DNA of 64,000 nucleotides from Gammaproteobacteria bacterium (GTDB lineage: Bacteria > Pseudomonadota > Gammaproteobacteria > Steroidobacterales > Steroidobacteraceae), in NCBI GenBank assembly GCA_028293725.1, contig JAQGOE010000119.1, positions 1-64,000 on the forward strand. The letters are read 5' to 3'. Under the pieces are notes generated by a model, which saw only the letters and a program-made list of their open reading frames with translations, had not been told where the DNA came from and ran no database searches. The translations under genes were made by a program, and so were the position numbers. Below, piece after piece: positions 23,167 through 32,247 of the stretch (the stretch's first letter is position 1; every line of letters starts with the position of its first letter).

Positions 23167-25500
23167 TCAATGATGCGCGCTGAAGCGCCAGGTGACCCCG
23201 ATGTCAAACGCCCGTGGAAACCAGGAATTCGGCTGAGCGATTTCCGAGGCAATGGCGGCCTGCGGCGGCAGGAAGCGATCACAACAGGGATTGCGCCGGC
23301 CGGTGCTGTTGGTTAGCTCGGCCCACATGGAGAAATCGCTGCGCTTCAGCGGCACCGACACGGATGTGCGCAAGTCGAGGGTGAAATAGTTTCCCCACCG
23401 GCTCGAGTTGCGACCGTCGAGAGTGACGGATGGCGGCGCGAGGACCGTGGCCGGAGCGAACTCGAATGGCGTACGGGGCCAACCGCGATGCCATCCCACG
23501 ACAGTCTCAGCGCTCAGCATTCCCTCAGTCCAGGTCAATCCTGAGGTCAGCGCATGTGACTGATCCCAGCTGCGCAGTATGCTCGTGTGGGCGAAGTCAT
23601 CGACCACATGCGACCACGCGTAGTTGGCCCATCCCTCCAGAGCGGGCGAAAATGCTCGATGCGCACTCAGCTCGATGCCGGCCGATTCCGAGTGTGTTGG
23701 CGCGAGGAGCATCCTGTCCGGGGTCAGGTCAGGCACGAGAGTCAGGCTCTCGAGGGTGTTGTCATAGTAAGGACTGACATGTGTCCAACGCTTACGATAG
23801 GCCTCCAGGCCGAAGCGGGTCTGGGCGGAGCGCTCATAGGCGATTCCGAGCGTGCTATGGATCGCCAACTCGGGCAGGTCGGGTACGGACTGTGTTCCCT
23901 CGACCCGCCACTCTTCGGGCCGCTGTGCCTGGGTGAAGTGTCCCCACGAGCCGTAGAGATGCCATCGTTCCGCCATGTCATACCGCAGATTGAGCCGCGG
24001 ACTCCACTGTTGGCGAGACGCGAACCCCTCGTACCGCTGACCATCGACGCGCACCCCGAGCTCCGCCTCGAATGAAGCCCAACGCCTCCGGGCGGCACCC
24101 GAGAATGCGTAGGTCCACTCTTCCGGTGCGGCGTGAGCGAGCAGAGAGTTGTCGGCGGGGCGATCGAAGCCGGCTGCGATGAATTCCTGGAAACGTTCGG
24201 CGCGGTTGTACCGCAAGTCCGCCCTGGAATCGGTCGCTTCTGCGCTGTACTCGATAGCGAGTCGTGGCAGCGGTGCAAAGCTCCAATCGCTCCGGAATTC
24301 GGCTCGCGAGAATTTCCGAGTATCAAAGACAGAGCCGTTGGCAACCTCCCTGATGAAGAGAGCGCCGTCGCGCGTGCGCCCTGCATCGCTCAGCGCCAGC
24401 GTAGTGCGCGAATGTAACTGCTGTCCGACGCTCGCATCGTAGGCGGTCCATATGTATTCATCGCGGTAGCGCGCCGTCGACGTTTCTTCGGCAGGGCTCG
24501 TCTTGAGTGAAGTCCGGTCGTCGAGCAGTAACCACCCCAACGTCCAGAAGGAGTCGGCGTCAGGATGCCACCGTACGCGGCCCACGGACTCCGTGAACTG
24601 AGGGGCACCGAGAGTTCGACCATTGCCCGGCCGCTCGGCGACATCCGGCGCACTGATGCGCACGGTCGCCAGCCAGTCCACCGGCCACTGCTCAGCATGT
24701 CCCAGACTGCTCATGTTATACGCCAACAGGCTGGCGCCAGCCGCAAACTCATAACCGGAGCTCAGCGAGCGGGGCGTGACATCGATGACCGCGCCCGATC
24801 GCGTACCATACTGCACCGGAAAGCCGCCGCTGTAGATGTCCATTCGCCCGATGGCTGCGGTATCGAAAGCACTGAGCAGGCTCTGGAAATCCTTCATATG
24901 AAAGGGATCCGTAAGCGTCACGCCGTCGAATACGACTAACACATCCTCGAGCAATGAGCCCCTGATGTAGGCGCTGGAGGACCCGCTGGTCGCAACACCT
25001 GGCAAGAGGCGTGTGGCGCGTAGAGCATTGTCGTGGTCCCCGGGGATCCGATCGAGGTCGATGCTGGAGAAGCTCCTCGGTTCTCCGGTGGAGTCTCCAC
25101 CGAGAGTGTACTGACTCGCGTAAACCGAAATCTCCTCGAGCGCAGGAGCGTGATCGGAAGAGACCGTCGCAATGGATGGCGTCTCAGCCGGCGACGGAGC
25201 AACTTCGGAGGGCGCACGCGTGACGAGATAACGATTCTCACCTACATTTTTTAGAATGAGGCCGTAGGGGGCCAGCGCTTCGCGCGTGCGCTCGAGCGCG
25301 CCAGTGGCATGCAAGGGAGCAGCAATCGCCATTGCCGGCGTAATCAGATCAGTGCTGTACAGAACGTCAACACCACTACCGCGTAGCGTGGCGAGTACAT
25401 CAACGAGTGACTCGGCCTCAGATTGTGTGGCAGCCGCGCTCGCTGCCATCAAAAAGAGAGCGCTGCTGACAAGATTGACGATGAGTGAGCGAGTCGCCAC
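23167..25500 (-). CDS. TonB-dependent receptor with N-terminal STN signalling domain
   Basis: A 777-residue outer-membrane receptor. A signal peptide (LIVNLVSSALFLMAASAAAT) is followed by an STN domain (about 28-95: LVDVLATLRGSGVDVLYSTD, LILKNVGENRYLVTR) that contacts FecR-type anti-sigma factors. The plug domain follows (about 130-250: LRATRLLPGVATSGSSSAYIRG, VLVVFDGVTLTDPFHMKDFQ), then a 22-strand-type barrel ending WRFSAHH. It imports an unknown substrate with TonB energy. A canonical TonB box is not obvious. It is third in a sigma-FecR-receptor operon, so it is probably induced by its own ligand. The gene order and STN domain give the assignment; iron-siderophore substrate is only the default guess. 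Confidence 0.92.
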   Translation of the reverse strand: MATRSLIVNLVSSALFLMAASAAATQSEAESLVDVLATLRGSGVDVLYSTDLITPAMAIAAPLHATGALERTREALAPYGLILKNVGENRYLVTRAPSEVAPSPAETPSIATVSSDHAPALEEISVYASQYTLGGDSTGEPRSFSSIDLDRIPGDHDNALRATRLLPGVATSGSSSAYIRGSLLEDVLVVFDGVTLTDPFHMKDFQSLLSAFDTAAIGRMDIYSGGFPVQYGTRSGAVIDVTPRSLSSGYEFAAGASLLAYNMSSLGHAEQWPVDWLATVRISAPDVAERPGNGRTLGAPQFTESVGRVRWHPDADSFWTLGWLLLDDRTSLKTSPAEETSTARYRDEYIWTAYDASVGQQLHSRTTLALSDAGRTRDGALFIREVANGSVFDTRKFSRAEFRSDWSFAPLPRLAIEYSAEATDSRADLRYNRAERFQEFIAAGFDRPADNSLLAHAAPEEWTYAFSGAARRRWASFEAELGVRVDGQRYEGFASRQQWSPRLNLRYDMAERWHLYGSWGHFTQAQRPEEWRVEGTQSVPDLPELAIHSTLGIAYERSAQTRFGLEAYRKRWTHVSPYYDNTLESLTLVPDLTPDRMLLAPTHSESAGIELSAHRAFSPALEGWANYAWSHVVDDFAHTSILRSWDQSHALTSGLTWTEGMLSAETVVGWHRGWPRTPFEFAPATVLAPPSVTLDGRNSSRWGNYFTLDLRTSVSVPLKRSDFSMWAELTNSTGRRNPCCDRFLPPQAAIASEIAQPNSWFPRAFDIGVTWRFSAHH

Positions 25501-25534
25501 GGGCCGACGGAAGTCTCGAGCGCATATGCGCGGT

Positions 25535-26524
25535 TCAACCCCCGGAGCTTACTCGGATCAGATCCTCTTCGAACTCGTATCGTAACGAAGTTGTCGTCAG
25601 CACCATCTCCAACGCCGTCGCCGGAGGCATACCGTGTATGGAGCCGTGTAGGTGTGTTCGCTCGGCGACATCACGTGCGCGATCGTCGCCGAAGCTCAGT
25701 CGCCGACCTGTTTCGCGGGCCGTCCAGAGCAGGAAGTCCATGAGTTTGCGATCTTCGATCTCGTAGTCCGGCTCCAACGCTTCGATCCACGACCACTGCG
25801 GGCCGTGAGTGGAAATCGTGCGTTGACTCGTGGGGCCGGCTTTGGGGACGAGCAACTCTGTTCCGGACGCAGCCGTTTCTGTCTCCGAGCCGCGACGCAG
25901 ACGTACAATTCCCTCGCGTACCCGGATTCGAACGTCCTGGTCGACGGTGGCCACGTCGAATTGTGTACCTACGTGCTCGACGAGTCCGAGTGCCGTGCGC
26001 ACGATGAATATCGATGTACGAGGAAGAGCGGGAGGCAGGTCCACATAAATCTCCCCTTCATGTAACGCTACGCCGTCCGCAGAGATCGCCTCGAACCGCG
26101 TGCCGTTTGCGATGCGCAGGGTGCCGCCGCCTTTCAACTCCACCAGGATCGACCCACGGGCCATCAACATATCACCGACGCGGAGCGCTCCACCCACGCC
26201 AATGTGTCGTTCAGGTAACCATGGGCTCCGGGAGACCAGTCCGTTGCCTTCAACTCGCGCAGCGACCCCTAGGACGGCTGTGGCGGCAAAGAACCGGAGC
26301 CCGATCACTATAATTAGAACGGCTGCGGCGAGAGCGGCCGCAATACCGCCCCATCGGCCGGTCCCCCAAGACTTCGGGCGGATCGTCGCCCTCCACTCGG
26401 TGGTCACCGCCGCGTGTACACGCGCATACGCTTCAGCATCAAGCGGCTGTTGACGCAACCCGGCCTCGAGCGCGCGCTCGATCGGACCATCGTCGTCCGG
26501 AGGACCCGGCTCGGCCGTAGTCAC
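25535..26524 (-). CDS. FecR-type anti-sigma factor/signal transducer
   Basis: A 329-residue inner-membrane protein. The N-terminal cytoplasmic part (about 1-75) binds the sigma factor; one membrane segment (GGIAAALAAAVLIIVIGLRF) is followed by the periplasmic FecR domain (VGDMLMARGSILVELKGGG, RFEAISADGVALHEGEIYVD, VGTQFDVATVDQDVRIRVRE). The C-terminal 65 residues (LHGSIHGMPPATALEMVL) have an STN-like pattern, fitting docking to the receptor STN domain. The GTG at 26,524 overlaps the sigma stop (GTGA), which decides the start; longer frames upstream lie inside the sigma gene. The receptor gene follows after 34 bases. Confidence 0.9.
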   Translation of the reverse strand: MTTAEPGPPDDDGPIERALEAGLRQQPLDAEAYARVHAAVTTEWRATIRPKSWGTGRWGGIAAALAAAVLIIVIGLRFFAATAVLGVAARVEGNGLVSRSPWLPERHIGVGGALRVGDMLMARGSILVELKGGGTLRIANGTRFEAISADGVALHEGEIYVDLPPALPRTSIFIVRTALGLVEHVGTQFDVATVDQDVRIRVREGIVRLRRGSETETAASGTELLVPKAGPTSQRTISTHGPQWSWIEALEPDYEIEDRKLMDFLLWTARETGRRLSFGDDRARDVAERTHLHGSIHGMPPATALEMVLTTTSLRYEFEEDLIRVSSGG

Positions 26525-27129
26525 GGCGACTCCCCCCGAAGCCAGTGCTGTTTGAATTCCTTGCGGGCGCGAGCGAGCAGCGATTGTGCGGCGATGGTTG
26601 TGAGCCCGAGCATTCCAGCGATCTCCTCCACGGAGAAGCCGTCGCCATACTTCCACTCCAGCACGCGTGCGTACCGCTCCGGAAGCATATTGAGCGTCTT
26701 AGCCACCGCGTCACGATGCCCCGCGAGTTCCAGCTCGTTAGGGGGCTCGATATCCGCGGGGGCGCGCAATCCAAGGAGCGCATCGCGCGCGAGGCCGGCT
26801 ACATCCGCGCTTTCGTAAATAGGCTGCCGGGCTTCCTTACGATGCAGGCTGGCCAGCTCGTGCCGGCAGATCTCACACAACCAGGTAAACAGGGCCGCCT
26901 CACCTCGAAAGCCCTCGAGGTGGCGTATCGCTTTAATCAAGCTGTTCTGCACCATATCTTCGACGCCAGCAGGATCGAGTCGGGACCGCCGCCCCACGAA
27001 TGCGGCAAGCCGTTGCGCGTATGCCGCAAAGAACGCGTCGAATGCCGACTGTTCGCCAGCGCGCATGCGCGCGACCAGCCTACGGTCGTCCTCGTTCACG
27101 CTGCGAGCCGGGCACCGCTCACGGGGCAC
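26521..27129 (-). CDS. ECF RNA polymerase sigma factor (FecI-like)
   Basis: A sigma factor of about 192-202 residues with region 2 (FFAAYAQRLAAFVGRRSRLD, VEDMVQNSLIKAIRHLEGF, AALFTWLCEICRHELAS) and region 4 (MLPERYARVLEWKYGDGFSV, EEIAGMLGLTTIAAQSLLAR as helix-turn-helix). It directs transcription of its own regulon, most likely the receptor operon, when released by the coupled FecR protein. The start is uncertain: GTG at 27,129 gives the longest form, GTG at 27,099 gives a more typical N-terminus (NEDDRRLVARMRAG), and neither has a clear ribosome binding site. It is divergent from the polytopic membrane-protein gene at 27,306. Confidence 0.9.
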   Translation of the reverse strand: MPRERCPARSVNEDDRRLVARMRAGEQSAFDAFFAAYAQRLAAFVGRRSRLDPAGVEDMVQNSLIKAIRHLEGFRGEAALFTWLCEICRHELASLHRKEARQPIYESADVAGLARDALLGLRAPADIEPPNELELAGHRDAVAKTLNMLPERYARVLEWKYGDGFSVEEIAGMLGLTTIAAQSLLARARKEFKQHWLRGESP

Positions 27130-27305
27130 CTGTCTGTATTAGACGTCATCGGCAGACACAATCAATCGAAGAAACTCGCAGAACCCCCTCCTCCGCTGAC
27201 GAGGCGTATCGAACGCCGCATGGTAAGGAGCGTGCGATTGGTTTTCCAGCACCGGGCATCTAAAGAGAGCCGTCGCGGAAGACGGCGCGCCGACCTGTTA
27301 CCTAG

Positions 27306-29171
27306 ATGTCAGCAATCCCGGGGTTCGTATACAGACATTGGTCCCGTGCCTTCATCATCGGCATACCTGCCGTCTACGGCCTGGCTCTTACGATCTTCGC
27401 ACATCGGGTGTCGGGAACCGCTGACTACGATCAGTTCCTCGTCTTTCACGAGCTGCAGTACTGGAATGCAACGCTGTTTGGCCTGGCCAAACAGTGGAGT
27501 CCCGTCATGTGCTCGGGTCTGTCGCTCGCCGGTGAGCCCCAGGTCCCGTTCGCATCCTTGACGATGTTATTAGGCTATGCGCTCGGTCCCCTGGCGGGAA
27601 TCGTCGTCGGTAACGCGCTCTATCTCGCCTTGGGATGGGCCGGCGCCTATCTCTACTCCGGACTTTGGTTTCCGCAACAGCAACGCCGCGCGTTGGCGGC
27701 CTCACTATTCATCGGCAACGGCTTCTTCATTTGCCGGCTGGCTCACGGCCACCTGGACTTCGTGCCCTTTCTCGCCCTGCCGCTGGCGCTTTGGATCCTC
27801 CACCGCGCCACGGAACAGCGCGATCCCGAGCCCGTCGTCGTCGCCCGACCGGTCTGGGCCGTGCTGTTGCTCGGGTGCCTGTTCACAGTCGTGGTCGATG
27901 GCTCACCCGTGGCAATCATCCACTGGCTGTTCTGGATCGGCACCTACAGCGCCGTCCTGAGTTATGTACGTCGTTCCGTGTGGCCGGCGGCCGCCTTTGT
28001 CACCGCGTGCGCTATCACCTGTGTGCTCGACGCCGGCTACCTGTGGCCGATGATCGACGCGCAGGCGGATTTTCCGCGGCGGACCGCCGACACGTTCACA
28101 GGACCCTGGTCCCTGCCCTGGTTCATGTTGCTTCCCATGCGGGGCAAAGTACTGCCGGCCAACGGCACCGGAATCGAGCTGAGTGTGTTCATCGGCCCGG
28201 TGTTGTTCTATCTCATCTGGCGCTACCGACGCGCGCTGCGAGCGGAACTGCCACGGGACATGGCACTGCCGCTGCTCGTCGTGAGCGTGATCTCCATCTG
28301 GCTCGGTATGGGGAGCCTGCGTCTCGCTCACGTGCCGGTCTGGCTGAGCCCGTTTGATTGGCTGCGGCCATTGCCGGGATTTCGATCGATAGGAGTGACG
28401 GGGCGTTTCTGGGGCTTTCTCGCGTTGCCGTTGAGCCTGTTGGCGGCTGCGGCCTTGTGGCGTTTTGCGAGCTGGGAGCAACCCACGCGTCGTTGGTCGC
28501 TCATGATCGTCGCTGCCTTCCTGATCCAGATGGGATTTCAGAGCGAGTCCATGCTCGCGGCCTGGTGGCCGTCGCGCCCGTACCGGGATGTGCGTCTCGA
28601 GGGCATGTTCAACGGTAAGCTCGAGAGGGTCGTAGCCCTCGAAAATCCCAGCACGGACCGCGATCCGCACCAACAGGGAGAGTTCATTTCACCGCTCCAG
28701 GCGGTCGTCAACTGTTACGACATGGACAATTTCACGCGCGCCCAGGTACGCCCGGGGGCGGATCTCATCAAGACCTTGCAAACCGACGCTTCCGCCAGGC
28801 CGACAAACCCGCCGCTCGAGGCCGGATTCATGACCTGGAACCGGATCCGCATTCTGACACCGCCCGCCGCCGCCACGGCCGGCGCCAGCGGCATGCTCCA
28901 CATCGTGTTGAATCAGGCGTATCACACCGGATGGAGGTCGCCGAGTTGCACCCTGACGCGTGGGGATCAGGACAACCTGGTAGCGAACTGCCCGGCCAGG
29001 ACTCTCCAGGCGCAACCCATCGACCTGGTTTTTTCCGACCCGGTGAGTGAGCTCGGAGCACAAGTATCCGAGCGTGCCGCCACGGCGCTGGGCGCCGTGA
29101 TCGGACTGTTGGTATTGATGAGCCTGATTCCGAAGCGGCGCGCGGCGACCGCGCCCAGTGCGATCCACTGA
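27306..29171 (+). CDS. Polytopic membrane protein, GT-C/YfhO-like
   Basis: A 621-residue protein with about ten membrane segments (first near 15-33, last near 590-610) and two larger polar regions: an early loop (SGTADYDQFLVFHELQYWN) and a C-terminal periplasmic-type domain (about 430-580) with LNQAYHTGWRSPSCTL, which resembles the beta-domain of YfhO-like membrane proteins. The early acidic loop and SGLSLAGEPQVPF fit the GT-C lipid-linked sugar transferase fold. Substrate unknown. The ATG at 27,306 starts the first membrane segment properly. The gene is alone, divergent from the sigma gene and convergent with the oxidoreductase. Confidence 0.7.
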   Translation: MSAIPGFVYRHWSRAFIIGIPAVYGLALTIFAHRVSGTADYDQFLVFHELQYWNATLFGLAKQWSPVMCSGLSLAGEPQVPFASLTMLLGYALGPLAGIVVGNALYLALGWAGAYLYSGLWFPQQQRRALAASLFIGNGFFICRLAHGHLDFVPFLALPLALWILHRATEQRDPEPVVVARPVWAVLLLGCLFTVVVDGSPVAIIHWLFWIGTYSAVLSYVRRSVWPAAAFVTACAITCVLDAGYLWPMIDAQADFPRRTADTFTGPWSLPWFMLLPMRGKVLPANGTGIELSVFIGPVLFYLIWRYRRALRAELPRDMALPLLVVSVISIWLGMGSLRLAHVPVWLSPFDWLRPLPGFRSIGVTGRFWGFLALPLSLLAAAALWRFASWEQPTRRWSLMIVAAFLIQMGFQSESMLAAWWPSRPYRDVRLEGMFNGKLERVVALENPSTDRDPHQQGEFISPLQAVVNCYDMDNFTRAQVRPGADLIKTLQTDASARPTNPPLEAGFMTWNRIRILTPPAAATAGASGMLHIVLNQAYHTGWRSPSCTLTRGDQDNLVANCPARTLQAQPIDLVFSDPVSELGAQVSERAATALGAVIGLLVLMSLIPKRRAATAPSAIH

Positions 29172-29187
29172 CGGGCGCCGTTATGCA

Positions 29188-30249
29188 TCACAGCGGCGCT
29201 GGCGAAACCTGCAAGACGACCTTCCCCAGAACGTGTCCTGCCTCGACACGCTGTTGTGCCTGCGCAGCCGCTTCGAGCGGATAGACGGCCGCGATGGGGA
29301 CCTGTAGATGTGAGCCCTCGATCGCAGCGTTCAAGCGCTCGAATTCTTTCGCGCCGGCGATCGCATCGTAGTGAGAGATGTTGAGGCCATTGCGCGGCTT
29401 CGGCGGGTTCACGCCATTCGGGTATGCCACGCGGCCACCGTTGCGAAGGGCATCAATAGATCGCTCCAGGGTGTCGCCGCCGGCGAGCGCGAGAACTGCA
29501 TCAACGCCGGATGGAGCGAATGCGCGCGCCGCCGCGGCGATGTCATCCTTGCGCCCGTTGACGATGACATCGGCGCCAAGGCGTCGTACGTCGGCCGCCT
29601 CGTCATCGGCCGAAATCGTCGCCAGGATGCGCGCCCCGCGCCATTTCGCGAACTGAACGGCGAGTGTCCCAACACCCCCGGCCGCGCCATGGATGATGAG
29701 TGTCTCGCCAGCGCGAATATGAAGCGCGTCGTCGATACCCTGGATAGCCGTTAGCCCGGTCGTACCGATCGCCCCCGCCTCGCGCAGTGTGAGTCCCTTG
29801 GGCACACGGCCGACCCGCTCGGCCGGTACGGCCGCGTATTCGGCGTAGAAGCCGCCTCTGAGATTATCCCAGCTGTAGCTATACACCCGATCCCCAACTG
29901 CAACTCCGCGGACCTTACTGCCGATGGCGGCTACCACCCCTGCCGCGTCTGTCCCAAGAACTAACGGCAGGCGCGAGTTTTGGATGCTCTCCGGATGACG
30001 CCGGATACTCACGTCCCAGATCGCCACACCGGCGGTGTCGATCTTTATGAGTATCTCGCCATCCGCGGGGGGAGGTACCGGCAGAGTATGCAGCGTCAAC
30101 ACATCGGCCTCGCCGGCTCGATCGAGCGCGGCCGCACGCATCAGTTGGGGAGCCGGATCTTGTTTGGAAGCACCTGCCGCCCTGACGCCTGGCAACGCTA
30201 TGAGCAGACCGAGGGCAGCGAGTGCGATCACAGATTTCGATAGTTTCAC
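29188..30249 (-). CDS. Zinc-independent MDR oxidoreductase (quinone-reductase-like) with signal peptide
   Basis: A 353-residue medium-chain dehydrogenase/reductase. The N-terminal GroES-like part (DGEILIKIDTAGVAIWDVSI, LPLVLGTDAAGVVAAIGSKV) and the Rossmann part with the NADPH motif IIHGAAGGVGTLAVQFAKWR are complete, and zinc ligands of alcohol dehydrogenases are missing as in quinone reductases. Unusually, the catalytic region is preceded by a clear signal peptide (SVIALAALGLLIALPGVRAA, cleavage near RAAGA), predicting export to the periplasm, where NADPH is not available. Either the protein uses another cofactor source, or the leader is an anchor. It is a single-gene unit. Confidence 0.85.
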   Translation of the reverse strand: MKLSKSVIALAALGLLIALPGVRAAGASKQDPAPQLMRAAALDRAGEADVLTLHTLPVPPPADGEILIKIDTAGVAIWDVSIRRHPESIQNSRLPLVLGTDAAGVVAAIGSKVRGVAVGDRVYSYSWDNLRGGFYAEYAAVPAERVGRVPKGLTLREAGAIGTTGLTAIQGIDDALHIRAGETLIIHGAAGGVGTLAVQFAKWRGARILATISADDEAADVRRLGADVIVNGRKDDIAAAARAFAPSGVDAVLALAGGDTLERSIDALRNGGRVAYPNGVNPPKPRNGLNISHYDAIAGAKEFERLNAAIEGSHLQVPIAAVYPLEAAAQAQQRVEAGHVLGKVVLQVSPAPL

Positions 30250-30468
30250 CCAGAGCTCCTTTATGGGCCGGTGCGGTGGACAGCGTATCTCTCCAGCAAG
30301 GTGGTTTGTTACGGTTCAGATCCATCTCGTCCCCATCGGGGCTGTATTCGTCCCTAGCCGCCGTCCGCGAAGGTCTCCCCTTGGGGCTGTCTGCGGTGCT
30401 TTCGACCCATTGCGGACCTCCGGTACCGGTAGCAGAATGGGATAAACACCCGTTGGGAGATGATCAAC

Positions 30469-30879
30469 ATGATCAAGTTCCAGCCGGACGGCTGGCATAC
30501 TGTCACGCCACGGATCGTTGTCCGGGATCCAGAAAACCTGATCAGGTTTCTAAAGGCCGTTTTCCACGCCCAGGGCGAATTCCGAAGCGGCTTGCCTGCC
30601 GAAATCAGAATTGGGGACTCCATAGTAATGGTTAGCGGCGGCGATGGCCTCCGTGATCCGATGCCCGCATTTCTCTATGTTTATGTCGACGACACCGATT
30701 CCACCTACAAGCGTGCAGTCGCTGCCGATGCAGCCTCACTGGAAGAGCCGGCCGATATGCCGTACGGCGACCGACGTGCGATGGTGAGAGACGCGTGGGG
30801 AAACATTTGGCAGATTGCCACCCACAAACACGATCTCTCGGCCGCCGAGATCCGTTCACGCTTGGAAAAGAATGGCTGA
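30469..30879 (+). CDS. VOC-superfamily (glyoxalase/PhnB-like) protein
   Basis: A 136-residue protein with the paired beta-alpha-beta-beta-beta units of the vicinal-oxygen-chelate fold: TPRIVVRDPENLIRFLKAVF, EIRIGDSIVMVSGGDG, FLYVYVDDTDSTYKRAVAAD and YGDRRAMVRDAWGNIWQIAT. The PhnB-like subgroup has no settled reaction. The ATG at 30,469 has GGGAG 9 bases upstream; the ATG at 30,460 is alternative. It stands alone, with GFA and palindromic DNA downstream. Confidence 0.87.
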   Translation: MIKFQPDGWHTVTPRIVVRDPENLIRFLKAVFHAQGEFRSGLPAEIRIGDSIVMVSGGDGLRDPMPAFLYVYVDDTDSTYKRAVAADAASLEEPADMPYGDRRAMVRDAWGNIWQIATHKHDLSAAEIRSRLEKNG

Positions 30880-30938
30880 CTTCGAGATACGGCTTGTCCA
30901 GGGCGTCTGATGCGGCGGTGAACGATGCAGCCGTGAGT

Positions 30939-30983
30939 GTTCCGCCGGTACGGGACGTTTCCGCGGAAACGCCGGCACGGAAC
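30939..30983. repeat. Nested palindrome upstream of a GFA gene
   Basis: A perfect 16-base palindrome CGTTTCCGCGGAAACG (30,956-30,971) is nested inside outer arms GTTCCG (30,939-30,944) and CGGAAC (30,978-30,983). It lies 80 bases before the GFA gene start and 60 bases after the VOC stop. It could be an operator or an RNA hairpin; no T-tract follows. Confidence 0.5.
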
Positions 30984-31063
30984 GGGCTTGCGATCGAGGT
31001 CTTGCTCCAGCACGCCAAGCGAGCGGTCCGCGTTTCAAACGGTGCGACACGGGAGGCAAAGCT

Positions 31064-31465
31064 ATGCTGAATGGAACATGCCATTGCGGCGCATTGAATT
31101 GGAGCTTGGACGGCGATCCGGGTTCGATAACCGCCTGCAACTGCACGCTCTGTCGCCGATACGGCGCGCTGTGGGCCTATGACTATGAAGGTGGGAGAAT
31201 TCGAATTTGGGGACCGAGCTCCGCCTATATACGCCCAGGCAAAGCGGATCCCGCGCTGGAAATTCACTTCTGTCCAACATGCGCTTGCGTGCTTTGCTGG
31301 CGAGGACTACGCCTCGAGAAAGATGGACGCCGGCGCATGGCTGTAAATCTTCGACTTGCACCTCCTGAAGCTGTTGCGGACCTTCCGATCGACCATTTCG
31401 ATGGGCTGGATACGTTCGACGATCTACCAAGGGACGGCCGCTGCGTACGAGACCTGTGGTTTTAA
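31064..31465 (+). CDS. GFA (CENP-V/glutathione-dependent formaldehyde-activating) family protein
   Basis: A 133-residue zinc protein of the GFA fold. Cysteine motifs are visible: GTCHCGALNW near residue 5, ACNCTLCRRYGALW near 25 and HFCPTCACVLCW near 68, the set that binds two zinc ions. The founding member was proposed to make S-hydroxymethylglutathione; most members have unknown substrates. GGGAGG lies 8-12 bases before the ATG. It follows an unusual nested palindrome and is unrelated in sequence detail to the double-GFA protein at 52 kb. Confidence 0.88.
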   Translation: MLNGTCHCGALNWSLDGDPGSITACNCTLCRRYGALWAYDYEGGRIRIWGPSSAYIRPGKADPALEIHFCPTCACVLCWRGLRLEKDGRRRMAVNLRLAPPEAVADLPIDHFDGLDTFDDLPRDGRCVRDLWF

Positions 31466-31746
31466 GGCGTTGCGCGGCAGGCGACCCTTCAGAGACGCTC
31501 GCTCCGCTCTGATCCCTCCATGAATGGCGAGCATAAGGCCAGGCCAACGCTATGGTCGCCAGCGCCCCTTGCTCATCGGTATGCGTCGCCAAACAAGTCC
31601 CGCGGCGGGCTCGCGAATTGCTGCCCGGTCCGCTGGTATCCGAAAGATGTCAGCTTCCAAGTTCGAATGCCCCCAGTAGGCCCCGGCGTTCTCGTGGGGC
31701 TCGGCAGGTGCTTACCCCTGGTTCGCTAAATTGGGGCGAGAGCAAC

Positions 31747-32247
31747 GTGATCATTGGTTTGCAAATAGCCGCGTTGTTGCTTCTGACTGTAGCGATGTCG
31801 TTGTCGCTAGCACACGCGCTGGAGTATCCGGGCAAGCTACGCCTGGATCGCGAACATTATGTCGCCGTGCAAACTATTTACTACCCGGGTTTCACCTACG
31901 CCGGTTTTGCGGAACCCGTTGCCGTGATTGTGCTGGTGGTCTTGCTTCTGACGATCCCTGCCGGCTCCGGGCGGTTCTGGCTGATCGCTGGCGCGCTCGT
32001 TGCCGCGGCACTCACACATGTCCTGTATTGGTGGCGCACGGCACCGGTAAACAAGGTCTGGCTTCGACATGAGGAACTATCGCCCGCCGCTGAACGCTTC
32101 TTCAGGCGCGATTTCAGGCGCGATCCGCAAGCGAACACCGATGCGGATTGGCACAGACTGCGCGCGCGTTGGGAGCACTCGCATATCCTTCGAGCGGTCA
32201 CGTCCGGAGTCTCGTTCCTTCTCGTCCTAGCGGCGATTCTCTTGTAG
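31747..32247 (+). CDS. Integral membrane protein, DUF1772-like
   Basis: A 166-residue protein with four predicted membrane segments: IIGLQIAALLLLTVAMSLSL, EPVAVIVLVVLLLTIPAGSG, FWLIAGALVAAALTHVLYWW and the C-terminal VTSGVSFLLVLAAILL. The polar stretch YPGKLRLDREHYVAVQTIYY after segment 1 and WRTAPVNKVW after segment 3 match DUF1772-type proteins. Function unknown. The GTG at 31,747 follows a GGGGCGAGAG ribosome binding site. It lies alone between GFA and a HEAT-like protein. Confidence 0.78.
   Translation: MIIGLQIAALLLLTVAMSLSLAHALEYPGKLRLDREHYVAVQTIYYPGFTYAGFAEPVAVIVLVVLLLTIPAGSGRFWLIAGALVAAALTHVLYWWRTAPVNKVWLRHEELSPAAERFFRRDFRRDPQANTDADWHRLRARWEHSHILRAVTSGVSFLLVLAAILL

Noticed and set aside
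29175..29199. Hairpin GCGCCG/CGGCGC between convergent genes
   Set aside because: Short stem partly inside the oxidoreductase coding end and without T-tract; too weak to call a terminator.
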